DNA from: Ancistrus triradiatus
Taxonomy: Eukaryota; Chordata; Actinopteri; Siluriformes; Loricariidae
Direction of reading: 5' to 3'
Assembly (NCBI GenBank): GCA_025084515.1
Contig: JAJAGP010000355.1
Location: 62,001 to 126,000 of the forward strand
DNA: 64,000 nucleotides
Positions 12,590 to 25,600 of the stretch are shown here, one piece after another; within the stretch, counting starts at the first letter, position 1, and each line of letters begins with the position of its first letter. Made by a program: the position numbers and the translations under genes. The notes below the pieces were generated by a model. It was not told where the DNA came from and searched no databases. It worked only from the letters and a program-made list of their open reading frames with translations.

Positions 12590-13200
12590 TACACCGGGCA
12601 GTCTCGTCTCCCCCACCCCCACCCAACATCGCGGAAGGTGTGAATGCGGATCAGCCCCGTTCTACAAGCTAAAACAAAAAGCCTACCAAAACTATTCCAG
12701 CCACCACTTCACGTACAGGCTACACGCATGCCATTATGTGATGCGTCTCTGACACAGGCGCTGCGCACACATGAAGGCACCTGTCCTGGCCATACGCTGA
12801 TGCTTCAGCCACCGTTGCTACAGAGGAATGAGCCGCTTCTCTCATCCATACCGCTGCGCATCAGCTCACGGGCGCGCGTCCACGCCAATACTACTGTACT
12901 CTAATTGAAACGAGAATTGTAGGTTTCATGTTTGTTAAAAAACAGAAAGAAAAGAAAGCAGACTTACCTATTGTACACGTAATGCGTTTTTTGTGGCTAC
13001 CGGCTACTAGAGGCGTCCTGCAGCGTCCGTCCCCTTGTCTCCGTCAGTCTCTCCGCTGCTGCTCCTGTAATATCCAACGGCCGTCGAGCGCCGATACGCG
13101 GATGCTCTGCGCAGGCGCGAGCACACCATCCAATCCCCTCAGTGACATAATGTGCTGCACTGCATACTACCGTAATAAATAGTAGACGATATTGGAGGGG
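12590..13200 (-). promoter_or_regulatory. CpG-rich block with minus-strand first-exon donor
   Basis: This block is much richer in G+C and CpG than its AT-rich surroundings, especially at 13000-13130. On the minus strand a consensus donor ATAG|gtaagt lies at 12968|12967, followed by intron-like AT-rich sequence. This fits a non-coding first exon (about 12968-13150) of a minus-strand gene running out of the window to the left. In human, NRCAM lies next to PNPLA8 in the matching orientation, so nrcam is the likely owner by synteny; no coding sequence supports it here. Confidence 0.5.
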
Positions 13201-13432
13201 TTCAATTTGTCCGGTGCGCTTATGATAAGGAATACATTTCAGCACACATACAGCTCAAACATATGAGTGATTAGCAGTTTAATATTCATCCACTAGAGGG
13301 TGCTGTGATCTGACCATACCGTTCGGACAAACCACACACTGAAGGACAGGTATGCGCCGTTTAACGACTGCGTTAGGTTCTTAGAAATAGGTCGTTGACC
13401 AAAATTCTCGTCTACATTACCATAGTCACATA

Positions 13433-15167
13433 CAGTGGTGCTGGAAAGTTTGTGAACCCTTGAGAATTTTAGATTTCTGCATAAATATGACCTAAAACAT
13501 CATCAGATTTTCACACAAGTCCTAAAAGTAGATAAAGAGAACCCAGTTACACAAATGAGACAAAAATACTATACTTGGTCATTTATTTATTGAGGAAAAT
13601 GATCCAATATTACATATTAGTGAGTGGCAAAAGTGAACCTTTGCTTTCAGTACCTGCAATTCCTGTAACTGTTGATCAGTCCTGCACACCAACTTGGAAG
13701 AATTTTAGCCCATTCCTCCATACAGAACAGCTTCAGCTCTGGGATGTTGGTGGGTTTCCTCACATTAGCTGCTCACTTCAGGTCCTTCCACAACATTTCC
13801 ATTGGATTAAGGTCAGGACTTTGACTTGTCCATTCCAAAACATGAACTTTATTCTTCTGTAACCATTCTTTGGTAGAACGACTTGTGTGCTTAGGGCCGT
13901 TGTCTTGCTGCATGGGACCCACCTTCTCTTGAGATTCAGTTCATGGACAGATGTCCTGACATTTTCCTTTAGCATTCTCTGATATCATTCAGAATTCATT
14001 GTTCCATCAATGATGGCAAGCCGTTCCTGTGCCCAGATTCAGCAAAACAGGCCCACAAACCATGATACTACCACCACCATGTTTCACAGATGGGATAAGG
14101 TTCTTATGCTGGAATGCAGTGCTTTCCTTTCTCCAAAAAAACATAACACTTTTCTTTTAAACCAAAAAAAAGTTCTATTTTGGTCTCATCCATCCACAAA
14201 ACATTCTTTTCCAATAGCACTTCTGGCTCTGTCCAACGTGATTCTTTAGCAAAACTGCAGACGAGCAGCAATGTTTTTTTTGGAGAGCAGTGGCTTTTCC
14301 TTGCAGCCCTGCCATGCACACCCATTGTTGTTCGGTGTTCTTCTGATGGTGGACTCATGAACATTAAATTAGGCCAGTGTGAGAGAGGCCTTCAGTTGCT
14401 TAGAAGTTACACTGGGGTCCTTTTTGTGACCTCGCCAGCTATTACACGCCTTGCTCTTGGAGTGATCTTTGTTGGTCGACACTCCTGGGGCCGAGGTAAC
14501 AATGGTCTTGAGATTCCCTCCATTTGTACACAATCTGTCTGACTGTGGATTGTGTGGGAGTCCAAACTCTTTTAGAGATGGTTTTGGAACCTTTTCCACA
14601 CTGATGAGCATCAAGAACTCTTGTTCTGAGGATTCCTCAGAAATCCCTTTGTTCGTGCCATGATACACTTCCACAAACGTTGTGAAGAGCAAGACTTTGA
14701 TAGATCCCTGTTCTTTAAATAAAACAGGGTACTTTGATAGATCCCTGTTCTATTTAATATATCTATACTATGTGGGGGGTACCCGCCCCCCCTCACACTG
14801 ATTGTCATCCACTGATTGATAAAAAATCTTAAACTTTCCACACACCCTGTCATCTCACGCTGAATGGTCTTACCACCCGGTCATAAATTTGTCATCCCAC
14901 TGATTGAAAACACCTGACTCTAATCTCACCTTCAAATCAACTGCTAATTCGAGGGGTTCACATACTTTTGCCACTCACTAACATGTAATATTGCATCATT
15001 TTCCTCAATAAATAACTAATTAAATGTAATAGTTTTGTCTCATTTGTGTAACTGGGTTCTCTTTATCTACGTTTAGGACTTGTGTGAAAATCTGATGATG
15101 TTTTAGGTCATATTTATGCAGAAATATAGAAAATTATAAAGGGTTCACAAACTTTCAAGAACCACTG
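13433..15167 (-). mobile_element. Tc1-like transposon, family A, both ends present
   Basis: Flanked by TA on both sides, with terminal repeats cagtggtgctggaaag and, inverted, ctttcaagaaccactg. The transposase is broken by several frameshifts. A short internal duplication lies near 14690-14745 (tttgatagatccctgttct occurs twice). About 1,735 bases, longer than the other full copy because of that insertion. Confidence 0.92.
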
Positions 15168-15283
15168 TAGTGTGTGTAAATGATACGTGAATGAACCAGA
15201 GATACCACTGAAAAGACAAGTGGTTGATGAGTGATTGAAACGGCTGATACTTTTGTCTGACAGAAGCCAAAGCTACAAGTCCA

Positions 15284-15793
15284 AAAACCCGGCTCTGTGA
15301 TGGTACAGGGTTGTGTCAGTGCCCTTGGGAAGGGTCATTTTCAGTTCTGTGATTTCAGCATTGATGCAAAAAAGTACACAGAGATTGTAGATAAACATAA
15401 GCTGCCTTCAAGACGACATCTTTTCCAGGGACGTCTGAACATTTTTAAACAAAACAATGCAAAACAAGCCAAATCCGAAAAAGTTAGGACAGAAATAATG
15501 TAAATCGCTTCCAGTCTTGCTCTGAGGAACATTGTTTTTAAACATTTCAATCAGTTTCTTACACATTTGTTGGAATTATAGATCCTCTGCCCATCTTTAC
15601 TCCTCAGAGACTCACCTGTTGACATCACCTCATTATTTCATTTTTCACCTCATTACTAGTCCTAAAATTTCCCTGTCCCAACTTTTTTGGAATGTGTTAC
15701 AGGCCTAAAATGCAGGAAGGCATGTTTATTAAAAAATGAAATGAAGTTCACCAGAAAAACTGAAATATCTTTCATAATGTCTGCAATGAAAAA
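15284..15793 (+). mobile_element. Tc1-like transposon, family D, left part of an interrupted copy
   Basis: Plus-strand transposase remains GKGHFQFCDFSIDAKKYTEI..KLPSRRHLFQGRL. Family B is inserted at 15794. The right end resumes at 17380 (caagtcaaagg..tttctgatttggggttgta). Confidence 0.75.
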
Positions 15794-17377
15794 CAGTGGG
15801 GTAAGAAAGTATTTAGTCAGCCACTGATTCATCATAGGTACACTTCAAGAGACAAAATGAGAAAAAAAATCCAGAAAATCACATTGTAGGATTTTTAAAG
15901 TATTTAATTGTAAATCATGGTGGAAAATAAGTATTTGGTCACCCACAAACAAGCAAGATTTCTGGCTCTCACAGACCTGTAACTTCTTCTTTAAGAAGCT
16001 CTTCTGTCCTCCACTCATTACCTGTATTAATGGCACCTGTTTGACCTCGTTATCTGTATAAAAGACACCTGTCCACAGCCTCAAACAGTCAGACTCCAAA
16101 TCAACCATGGCCAAAAGACCAAGAGCTTGTGGCTGGGTAGGACACCAGAAGAAAACTGTAGACCTGCAGCAGGCTGGGGAAGAGTGAATCTACAATAGGC
16201 AAGCAGGTTGTGTGTGAATAAATCAACTGTGGGGAGCAACTGTGAGGCCCCAGCAAAATGAGGAGAATGGACGAATACAAGACATTTGATAATCTCCTCG
16301 AATCTGGGGCTCCACACAAAATCTCTCATCCCGTGGGGGTCAAAATGATCATGAGAACGGTGAGCAAAAATCCCAGAACTACACGGAGGGACCTGATGAA
16401 TGGACCTGCAGAGAAGCTGGGGACCAAAAGTAACCAAAGGCTATCATCAGTAAAACACTACGCCGAAAGGGAATCAGATTCTGCAGTGCCAGGCGTGTGT
16501 CCCCCCTGCTTAAGCCAGTACATGTCCAGGCCCGTCTGAAGTTTGCCAGAGAGCATATGGATGATCCAGAAGAGGATGGGAAAAATATCATGTGGTCAGA
16601 TGAAACCAAAATAGAACTTTTTGGTAAAAACTCAACTTGTTGTGTTTGGAGGAAGAAGAATGCCGAGTTGCATCCCAAGAACACCATACCTACTGTGAAG
16701 CATGGGGGGGGGTGGAAACATCATGCTTTGGGGCTGTTTTTCTACAAAGGGGACAGGACGACTGATCCGTGGTAAGGGAAAAAAAATGAACGGGGCCATG
16801 TATCGTGGGATTTTAAGCCAAAACCTCCTTCCATCAGTGAGAGCATTGAAGATGGAACGTGGCTGGGTCTTCCAGCATGACAATGATTCCCAAACACAAC
16901 CGCTCAGGCAACGAAGGAGTGGGCTCTGTAAAAAGCATTTCAAGCTCCTGGAGTGGCCTAGCCAGTCTCCAGACCTCAGCCCATAGGAAATTTGTGGAGG
17001 GAGTTGAAAGTCCGTGTTGCCCCAAAACATCACTGCTCTAGAGGAGATCTGCATGGAGGAATGGGCCAAAATACCAGCTACAGTGTGTGCCAACCTGGTG
17101 AAGACTTACAGGAAACGTTTGACCTCTGTCATTGCCAACAAAGGTTATGTTACAAAGTACTGAGTTGAACTTTTGTTATTGACCAAATACTTATTTTCCA
17201 CCATAATTTACCAATAAATTCTTTAAAAATCCTACAATGTGATTTCCTGGATTTGTTTCTCATTATGTCTCTCATAGTTGAAGTGTAGCTATGATGAAAA
17301 TTACAGACCTCTCTCATCTTTCTAAGTAGGAGAACTTGCACCATCAGTGGCTGACTAAATACTTTTTTGCCCCACTG
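15794..17377 (+). mobile_element. Tc1-like transposon, family B, both ends present
   Basis: Terminal repeats cagtggggtaagaaag and ttttttgccccactg. Transposase pieces in order: helix-turn-helix region, LKFAREHMDDPEEDGKNIMWSDETKIELFGKNST, RTTDPW, HDND, SPDLSP. Several frameshifts. Nested inside the family D copy. Confidence 0.91.
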
Positions 17378-17379
17378 TA

Positions 17380-17450
17380 CAAGTCAAAGGAACTGTAAGG
17401 AACACTGCAAATACGTTTTCTGATTTGGGGTTGTAATATTATGGCTGATC
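17380..17450 (+). mobile_element. Family D right end and a family G end
   Basis: caagtcaaaggaactgtaag through ctgatttggggttgta is the family D right terminus. It is followed by atggctgatcagtg, the typical end of family G. Confidence 0.55.
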
Positions 17451-17604
17451 AGTGTTTATACACCGCAGTTACTGGTTTCACATATGTCCTTCAGAGATTC
17501 AAATAAAAACAACAAAGCTTTGAGACGATCATTCCAATCAGAATAGTAAATTACACATGATTAAATCTGAGAGATGTTTTAGTCCACAATAAATTTACAT
17601 TCAT

Positions 17605-17790
17605 TAATACATTTTATTATCCGCTTAATCCTGGTCAGGGTCACGAGAAGTCCGGAGCTAGGTCAACTGGAATCTCTGCACGGTCCCAGTGTGAGTGCGT
17701 GTGCCCTGCGATGGACTTGTGCTCTGTGGTGCCGATTAGATCCAGGCTCCCAATAACCCTGAATCGGATTAAGCAAATAAGACAACAAAT
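17605..17790 (+). repeat. SINE-like tail repeat
   Basis: ttatccgcttaatcctggtc .. gcgatggacttgtgctctg .. gaatcggattaagcaaataa. A related copy is at 36300-36640. Confidence 0.5.
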
Positions 17791-17929
17791 GGACAACAGT
17801 TTTTTGATAAGTAATTCACAGTGATTAGTGACTTTTCTAACCTCTCTGGATATTGTGTAATGATTCCATAGTGACGATAACTATTCCAGCTCTTGGTCTG
17901 CTGTTGCTCTCAACATTCAGTGCATTTGT

Positions 17930-18230
17930 TAAGTTTGTCAAGCTGCTTCCATCATCAGCTCCAGCCCCACCATACCCAGGCCACACCAGAGGGCAGTAAC
18001 TCATCAATGTCGCCCAAGGAGGTTGGGTCCCTTTTTGAGCCTTGGTCCTCCCAAGGTTTCTTAATCATTACACTCAGGGAGTTTTTCCTTGCCACTGTCG
18101 CCCTAGGCTTGCTCAATTTGGGACTGGACGTAGTTATTAGGAGATAATCTGAAGTTGTAAACTTGCTTTGAGACAATGCTCCATTGTATAATGCTCCATA
18201 TATAAATAAATCTGACTTGACTAGACTTAA
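17930..18230 (+). repeat. LINE 3' end (L2/CR1-like)
   Basis: Segment with tcgcccaaggaggttgggtc, gtttttccttgccactgtcg and the tail atataaataaatctgacttg. It is the reverse complement of the tail of the LINE copy at 40310. Only the 3' terminus is present, as expected for 5'-truncated insertions. Confidence 0.75.
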
Positions 18231-18856
18231 GAAAACAAACAGCGTTTTTAGTCACTTCAGTCTCATTTTTATTACCAATTATTTTATTATAAATTATTTT
18301 CATAGTGTTCGATTTTGACACTTTTATTTAATTGTTCCATGTGCTGCCTCTGTTTCCAGCATTCTGCCAACATATCGATTCCTTGATGTCCCCTAGTCCG
18401 TAGAGGTCGAAGGCAACATGCATTCAGAGTCAGTTTTTGTGCCAAGTTCAAGCTTTTGGTGGCTATCTGATTTCTTCTCCACTCTCTGCATCCTGACCTG
18501 AACTGTTTTTGGGTCTTTTTTCAGTGGCTGTAATTTCAGAGCATCTCCAAAACATTCCTGTTTAACTCAAACCTGTCTAAAAAGTGCTTTTATCAGCTAT
18601 GCTTCTGATCAGTTCCAGAGACATACAGTATACACAGAACACTATAATCAAGTAAACAATTAAGACTAGTGAATATCGTCTTTAGTAAGAACTTTAAAAT
18701 CCCATAAGCATGATTCAACAGAGCTGTAGTGCACTGGCGTTCCAACAACAATATAATACCAAACACGGCGAGAATCAGTTAATGGACGTATTTCAGGTGA
18801 GCTGCACATGAAAAGGCAAATCAATTATTTCAAGGACATGCAAATGTACATTATGT
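18231..18856. other. Unassigned intergenic sequence
   Basis: No exon or repeat was recognised. Confidence 0.4.
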
Positions 18857-19110
18857 GGGTGGCACAGTGGTGCAGGGGTTAGCGCTGTTGTCTCCACCTG
18901 TGTAGAGTTTGCCATGTTCTCTGCGTGTCTGTGTGGGTTCCCACCACAGTCTAAAGATACGCATTAGGTCAGCTGACATCTCTGGTGTCCAACTGTGATG
19001 GTGTGTGTGCCCTGTCTAGGGTAGTGTCCTGTCTCGTGCCCTGTACTGCCAGCTACACCTCGACTCCCTGCGACCCTGAATTGAATTAAGCAAGTATGAA
19101 AACAAATGAA
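18857..19110 (+). repeat. SINE-like repeat (second family)
   Basis: gtggcacagtggtgcagggg .. tgtgtagagtttgccatgtt .. gataccgcattag-like tail, ending gaattgaattaagcaagtat. Same family as at 540, just downstream of the pnpla8 stop. Confidence 0.65.
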
Positions 19111-19335
19111 TGAATCTCATCATGGCAGGTACTGTTACTTTCAAGGCATAGATTTGTGGAAATAAGTAATATATTTGTCAGTTGAGTTAGAAATCGGTGG
19201 AATAATGTTGAAATAATTTTGTAACCCTCGCACAATGACGCCCATTGACGCCCATAAGATAATCTTTCACTGGGGGTTGGTTTTGACGGACCAAACACTA
19301 CACGATACAGATTTAGCCTCAGCTCAATCCAAGTG

Positions 19336-19607
19336 CTAAAGTTTGGAGTAGGAAAAGCCATCGTACATTTCGGCTTTGAGCTTTGCCCACTCAGTCAGTC
19401 TCTGTATAGTGCTCTTCTCCTGCAAAAGCACCACGGCTGCTTTCTTCAGCTTGGGCTCATTGCGCTCCAGGTATCGTTGACCCTCGGCTTGCAGGAAGTT
19501 TAGCCTCTCACGTCGGTTCTCATCCAAAGGCACGTCCTCACTCAAGTAGGGGTTGAAGCGGAAGTAGGCGTCCGGTGGGAGCAGGGCATCTAGCATGGTG
19601 TGCACCT
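19336..19607 (-). CDS. pnpla8: pnpla8 terminal coding exon
   Basis: Encodes EVHTMLDALLPPDAYFRFNP.. to the terminal YSKL and stop. The SKL tripeptide is a type 1 peroxisomal targeting signal. No AATAAA or ATTAAA was seen within about 250 bases downstream, so the polyadenylation site is unassigned. Confidence 0.96.
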
Positions 19608-22600
19608 CTGAGGAAAAACAAGATAAAAATACCAAGTGTCTGTAATTAATTGGACTGTAACTCAATTACTAATCGGCCTTCCGTATCCACAGGTCGAGCA
19701 TCTGCAGATTCAACCAACCGCGGAAGGAAAACATTTGGAATAAAAGAAAAGCTTCATAGTTAAAAATAGTAAAATGTGAATACGCCATCCACTGAGCACT
19801 ACTCAGTCAATTTCACAAATCCATGATTATAATCAAGATTTGGTACAAAAGCAGTATCCACAAAAGGTCTTTCAGGTGTAAAGATGGGCAGAGGATCTCC
19901 AGTTTATTCACAAATGTGTACGTAAATTATTAAAATGTATAAAAACAACGTTCCTCAAAAAAGACTGGAACGGATTTCCATATCTCAGTCCTAACTTGTT
20001 CTGATTTGGCTTGTTTTGCATTGCCTTGGTGAAAAATGACCAATATTTCAGGACACCAACATGAAATATCTCAGGTTCATACTGTCTTCAATTAAAAAAA
20101 AAAAGTAAATATAAGAAACACTGTGGGTTTTTTATATGTATTTTTCCATACTGTCCCAACTTTTTCTGATTTGGGGGTGTAACATTTATATTAGGTAATA
20201 CTATGACATGAGTTATTAGGTAATATAAGTAATCTAGAGATGACTTACAGCATGGGGAGGATGTGCATTGGTTATATGCAAATAATGCACCATTTTATAT
20301 AAGACACATGATAATCTGCAGATTTCGGTTTCGACGTAAAGTGCTGCAACCAATTCCCCAGGATACCGCAGGTCTCCTGTAGTGACGTTTAGTCACTATT
20401 ATGTAGTAGTAGCAGTGGAACTGACACAAAGTACATAATGTCAGCTTTAAATGAAGCACATTTCCACATACACCAATAAGCTTTAATATGAAAACCACCT
20501 GCCTAATATCGTGTAGGTCTCATGCAACTAAGGCTCTGACCCATTGACCCATAGCCTCCACAAGACCTCAGAAGGGGTCATGTAACATCCGGCACCAAGA
20601 CGTTAGCAACAGATTTTTTAAGTGTTTTAAGTTGCGAGGTGGTTGACTTCATGGATCAGACTTGACTGCCCAGCCCATCCCACAGATGCTCAATTTGATT
20701 GACATCTGGGGAATTGTCGTGCACCTCAACCCATTCTAGATCCACTTTTGAGGTGTGTCAGTGTGCACAACCCTGTTGGAAGAGGCAACTCCCACTAGAA
20801 TATACCTACTCCGTGAAGGGGTACATGGCAGGGCTGCAAGGAGAAAGCCACTGCTCTCCAAAAAGAACACTGCTGCTCTTCTGCAGTTTGCTAAAGATCA
20901 CGTGGACAAGCCAGAAGGCCATTGGAAGAATGTTTTGTGGAACGGATGAGACCAAAATAGACCTTTTTGGTTTAAAAGAAAAGTGTTATGTGTGGAGAAA
21001 GGAAAACACTGCATTCCAGCATAAGAACCTTATCCCATCTGTGGAACATGGTGGTGGTAGTATCATGGTTTGGGCCTGTTTTGCTGCATCTGGGCCAGGA
21101 CGGCTTGCCATCATTGATGGAACAATGAATTCTGAATGATATCAGAGAATTCTAAAGGAAAATGTCAGGACATCTGTCCATGAACTGAATCTCAAGAGAA
21201 GGTGGGTCATGCAGCAAGACACAACGACCCTAAGCACACAAGTCGTTCTAATCAAAGAATGGTTACAGAAGAATAAAGTTCATGTTTTGGAATGGCCAAG
21301 TTAAAGTCCTGACCTTAATCCAATGGAAATGTTGTGGAAGGACCTGAAGTGAGCAGCTAATGTGAGGAAACCCACAAACATCCCAGAGCTGAAGCTGTTC
21401 TGTACGGAGGAATGGGCTAAAATTCCTCCAAGCCGGTGTGCAGGACTGATCAACAGCTACAGGAAACGTTTAGCTGCAGTTATTGCTGCACAGGGGGGTC
21501 ACACCAGATACTGAAAGCAAAGGTTCACATACTTTTGCCACTCACTAATATGCAATATTGGATCATTTTCCCTCAATGATTAAATGACCAAGTATAATAG
21601 TTTTGTCTCATTTGTTTAACTGGGTTCTCTTTATCTACTTTTAGGACTTGTGTGAAAATCTGATGATGTTTTAGATCATATTTATGTAGAAATATAGAAA
21701 ATTCTAAAGGGTTCACAAACTTTCAAGCACCACTGGAACATCCCTTATGAACCTTATTCAACCCTATGAATCTGCATCCACTATTCCCTCAAAACACACA
21801 CACCTTAATTTTCAAACTATATTTCAGTGGAGAAGCCTTTTTTACCCTGAAGGCAAATCATATGAATTTGTGGTTCAATACGAGACACTGCATCTGCCTG
21901 ATGCTTAAGTCTCTTTTTTACTATTTTACTGATAAGCCATTGTACCTGCCATCTGCTTTTCTGACTGGATAGAAGACTCTTTTAATAAATTCCTCTTCAG
22001 TCCATGACAATAGTGCTTTAGAAATGGCTTTAGAACCCTTTCCAGACTGATAGATCTCAGTTATTTCTTTCTCAATTGTCACTGAATTTCTTTGGATCTC
22101 GGCATGATGTGTAGCTTTTAAGGATCTTTCTGGTCTTACACACTCGGACTCACCCTCTGTATCGGTGGCACTGCTGATGACGTGTGTCAGCTTGGTTTTT
22201 AGACTGGTGTAGGTACTGGAGCTGCTCTTGCCAGTTGCCTCGTAGCGGCCCGTGCCCAAAGACACCACACACTGCAGGGGCGTGTTGGGCCACAAACACT
22301 TGCACTCATGAATGGCCAGTGCTGTAGGATTGTTGATAAGGAGGCCACCATCCTGTGAAGAAACAGATTTCAAATTTGGCCCAACCATCTGAAGCCTGTC
22401 TAGTGATGTATATGTCTTTGGATGGAAACCTAAATCAGGCTTTACAGTTGCAAACGGACAGAAAATGTAAACTTGTACTTATTATCATCATCATCATCAT
22501 CATCATTTAAGTTTCATTAAGGAGATTTGAGGTGACAGCGCTAACCCAGTGCCATCAAGGCACCCACTATATTACAACCCCAAATCAGAGAAAGCTGGGA

Positions 22601-25600
22601 CAGTATGGACAATAAACAATTGTAGTGTGTCTTTACTTTCACTTTTATTTAATTGCAGACAGTATGAACCCAAGATATTTCAGGTTTTGTCTGTTCAGCT
22701 TAATTTCATTGTTAATAGACACTCCTGCATTTCAGATCTGCAACACATTCCCAAAAAAATGGATGGTAAGGCATTTACAGCATTTCCATCTGAAACAGTA
22801 TCGGTTTTGTTCTACAGTCTGAAATTAGAACTCACAAAAACAATGTATTTTCCAACTTATTCACACAGTTTACCACACAATATTCAAGTAATGGGGCTGA
22901 AATGACCTAAAAACCTAAAAAATAAAGGGTCACAAGTTATCCTCAAGACTTTGAATATACTTCATAGCATCCCTTTTTTACTTCGGTCCTGACCAGTTGC
23001 CCAGTTCCTGCTGAAGAGAAACAGTTGAAAGGTGTTTTGGCACTGAGTACGCCAAGAAATTAAGTGTTTGAGGTGTTATTTTGTCCCATTCTTCCTGCAA
23101 ACACATGTTAAAGTAACAACAGCAGGGGGCCATCGTCACACATTCTCTATTGGGGACAGGTCAGGACTGCAGACAGACCAGTCCAGTACCCGTACCCTGT
23201 TCTTCCACAGCCATGCCTTTGTAAAGGGTTGGCATAGTCTGTTGGAAAATGCACGGACGTCCCTGGAACAGTCGTCTTGAAGGCAGCTTATGCTGCTCTA
23301 AGATCTCAGTGTACTCTTCTGCATTAATGCTGCCATCACAGAAGTGTAAATGACCTTTGCCAAGGGCACTGACCCAACCCCATACCAGAACAAAGCCTGG
23401 CTTTTGGACTTGTTGCTGATCATAGTCTGGATGGTCCTTTTCATCTTTGGTCCAGAGCACACAGTTTCCAGTTCTTCCAAAAAATATCTGGAATACTAAT
23501 CATCTGACCACAGTACATGTTTCCACTGTGTGATGGTCCATCCCAGATGTCTCAGAGCCCACAGAAGTTGACAGCGCTTCTAGACATTTTTTGCACACTA
23601 AAGTTTTAATTGGCAGTTGTGAATGTATTGTAGTTCTTGGCAAAGGTTTGCAAAAGTAATCCCTTGCCCATGTGGTTCTATCAGCTATTTATGAATGACA
23701 AGGATCGGAGATCACGGGTGTTCAGCTTAAGCTTGCGCCCCTGCCCTTTACTCACTGGAATTCCTCCAGATTCCTTGAATTGTTTAATGACATTACGCAC
23801 TGTAGAGGGAGAAATATGCAAATCCCTTCCAGTCTTTCTTTGAGGGACATTACTTATTAAATATTCAGATAATTTTCTTATACATTTGTGAACAAACTGG
23901 AGATCCTCAGCCCATCTTTGCTCCTCAAAGCCTTTCATGGATGCTCCTTTCATACCAAATCATGATTACAACCACCTGTTGACATCACCTGTTACCTCAT
24001 TACTAGCCATAAATGGCCCCCTAAAATGCAGGAATGGATGTTTCTTAACAAATGAAATGAAGTTGACCAGACAAAACATGAAATACCTTGGGTTCATACT
24101 GTCTGCAAAAAAAGTTGGTTTAAGATATTTCGACTTTAAGATTGGAGTCCAGGAACACCCATACGTCTGCAATGAAATAAATGTCCACGTAAACGTAAGA
24201 AACACTGCATTTCTTATTTAAATTTTTCATACTGTCCCAACTTTTTCAGAGTTTATGTTGTATAATTTGGTGTACACATACTTTTGGCCATTCCATATAC
24301 ATATAAAAACACAACCAAAATGCTAAAAGTTGATGGCATTACACATTTTGATTGGGTTGCTATTAATAGTTCAGACTGCTCACGAAAAGGAAAAACATGA
24401 TTCTAACATCTTGGGTTTATACTTTTAGTCATAACTGCTACATTCACCTGATGCAAGTCATGTCCAAGAACATATTCCTGAAAGTAACCCGGAGCTGCAG
24501 ATGAAGCTCTGATAGCCTGCCACATCTTATGATGACAGCCACCCAGGTAGTGTGAGCGAACGTTGGGCAGCAGGTTGTAGTTCCTGAAGATGTACGCCTT
24601 CAGTGGCAGGCCTCGGTTCACTACAGTGCTTACTGCCGCCACCTTGAGAATGGACGTCTCAAATTAATAATTCATATCTATTTTATCATCCACAGGTGGC
24701 AAAACTGATGCAGAACAACACAAACTATAACTAGAGATCTTTTTGATTTTTTCACCTTTGGGCATTCTGGATCTTTGGCAGAGTTGATCATAAGATTAGC
24801 CCCCATTCTCTCTCTGTAATGTTACAAGAGTGGCATTTTTAATACACTTCAAATATTCACAATATTACTGTATATCCAAGTACCTTCTTTCGGGTACATT
24901 ATGCTACTTGTCCCTATAGTTAAGAGCTGTAATTCTGGTAGGGGTAATTCTGTAGCCATCTGTACAGATTTACTTAGCAGTACACAATCCTTTATGCTAC
25001 TCCAGTGGAGTGTAACAACTCATGGTCTTACTTGAGGATGTTCTCCCAGATCTCACTATCATAGAAGGCGTGATTCCAGCCCATCTTCACCGTGCCTACA
25101 ATCACATTCTGTTTGAAGACATCAGAGCCAAGCTTTCTGTAAAGCTCTTCACATTCAGTCAGAGGAATCCGGAACACTCCCAGCATAAACGCCAGTATAG
25201 CACCTGCACATAGACACATTATTCCCTAATTAGGAGAAGGAGCACCGCATGGGCCTGTTGGAGAGAAATTTGGACATATTTTACATAGTAATGAAAATAA
25301 TGAACATACAGTGGGGCACAAAAGTATTTAGTCAGTCACTGATTGTGCAAGTTCTCCTACTTAGAAAGATGACAGAGGTCTGTAATTTTCATCATAGCTA
25401 CACTTCAACTATGAGAGACAAAATGAGAAAAAAAATCCAGGAAATCACATTGTAGGATTTTTTTTAAAGAATTTAATTGTAAATTATGGTGGAAAATAAG
25501 TATTTGGTCAATAACAAAAGTTTAACTCAATACTTTGTAACATAACCTTTGTTTGCAATGACAGAGGTCCAAAACGTTTCCTGTAAGTCTTCACCAGGTT

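Noticed and set aside
12432..12904. Plus-strand ORFs of 86-106 residues beside the CpG block
   Set aside because: Overlapping frames with no recognisable motif; length is expected in GC-rich sequence.
12997..13245. Minus-strand ORF of 82 residues in the CpG block
   Set aside because: Ends in a stop before the strong donor and has no protein-like pattern; the exon is more likely non-coding.
16632..17093. Minus-strand ORF of 153 residues
   Set aside because: Antisense shadow of the family B transposase at 15794-17377.
22478..22508. CRISPR-like or other regular array
   Set aside because: It is a simple trinucleotide microsatellite in an intron.
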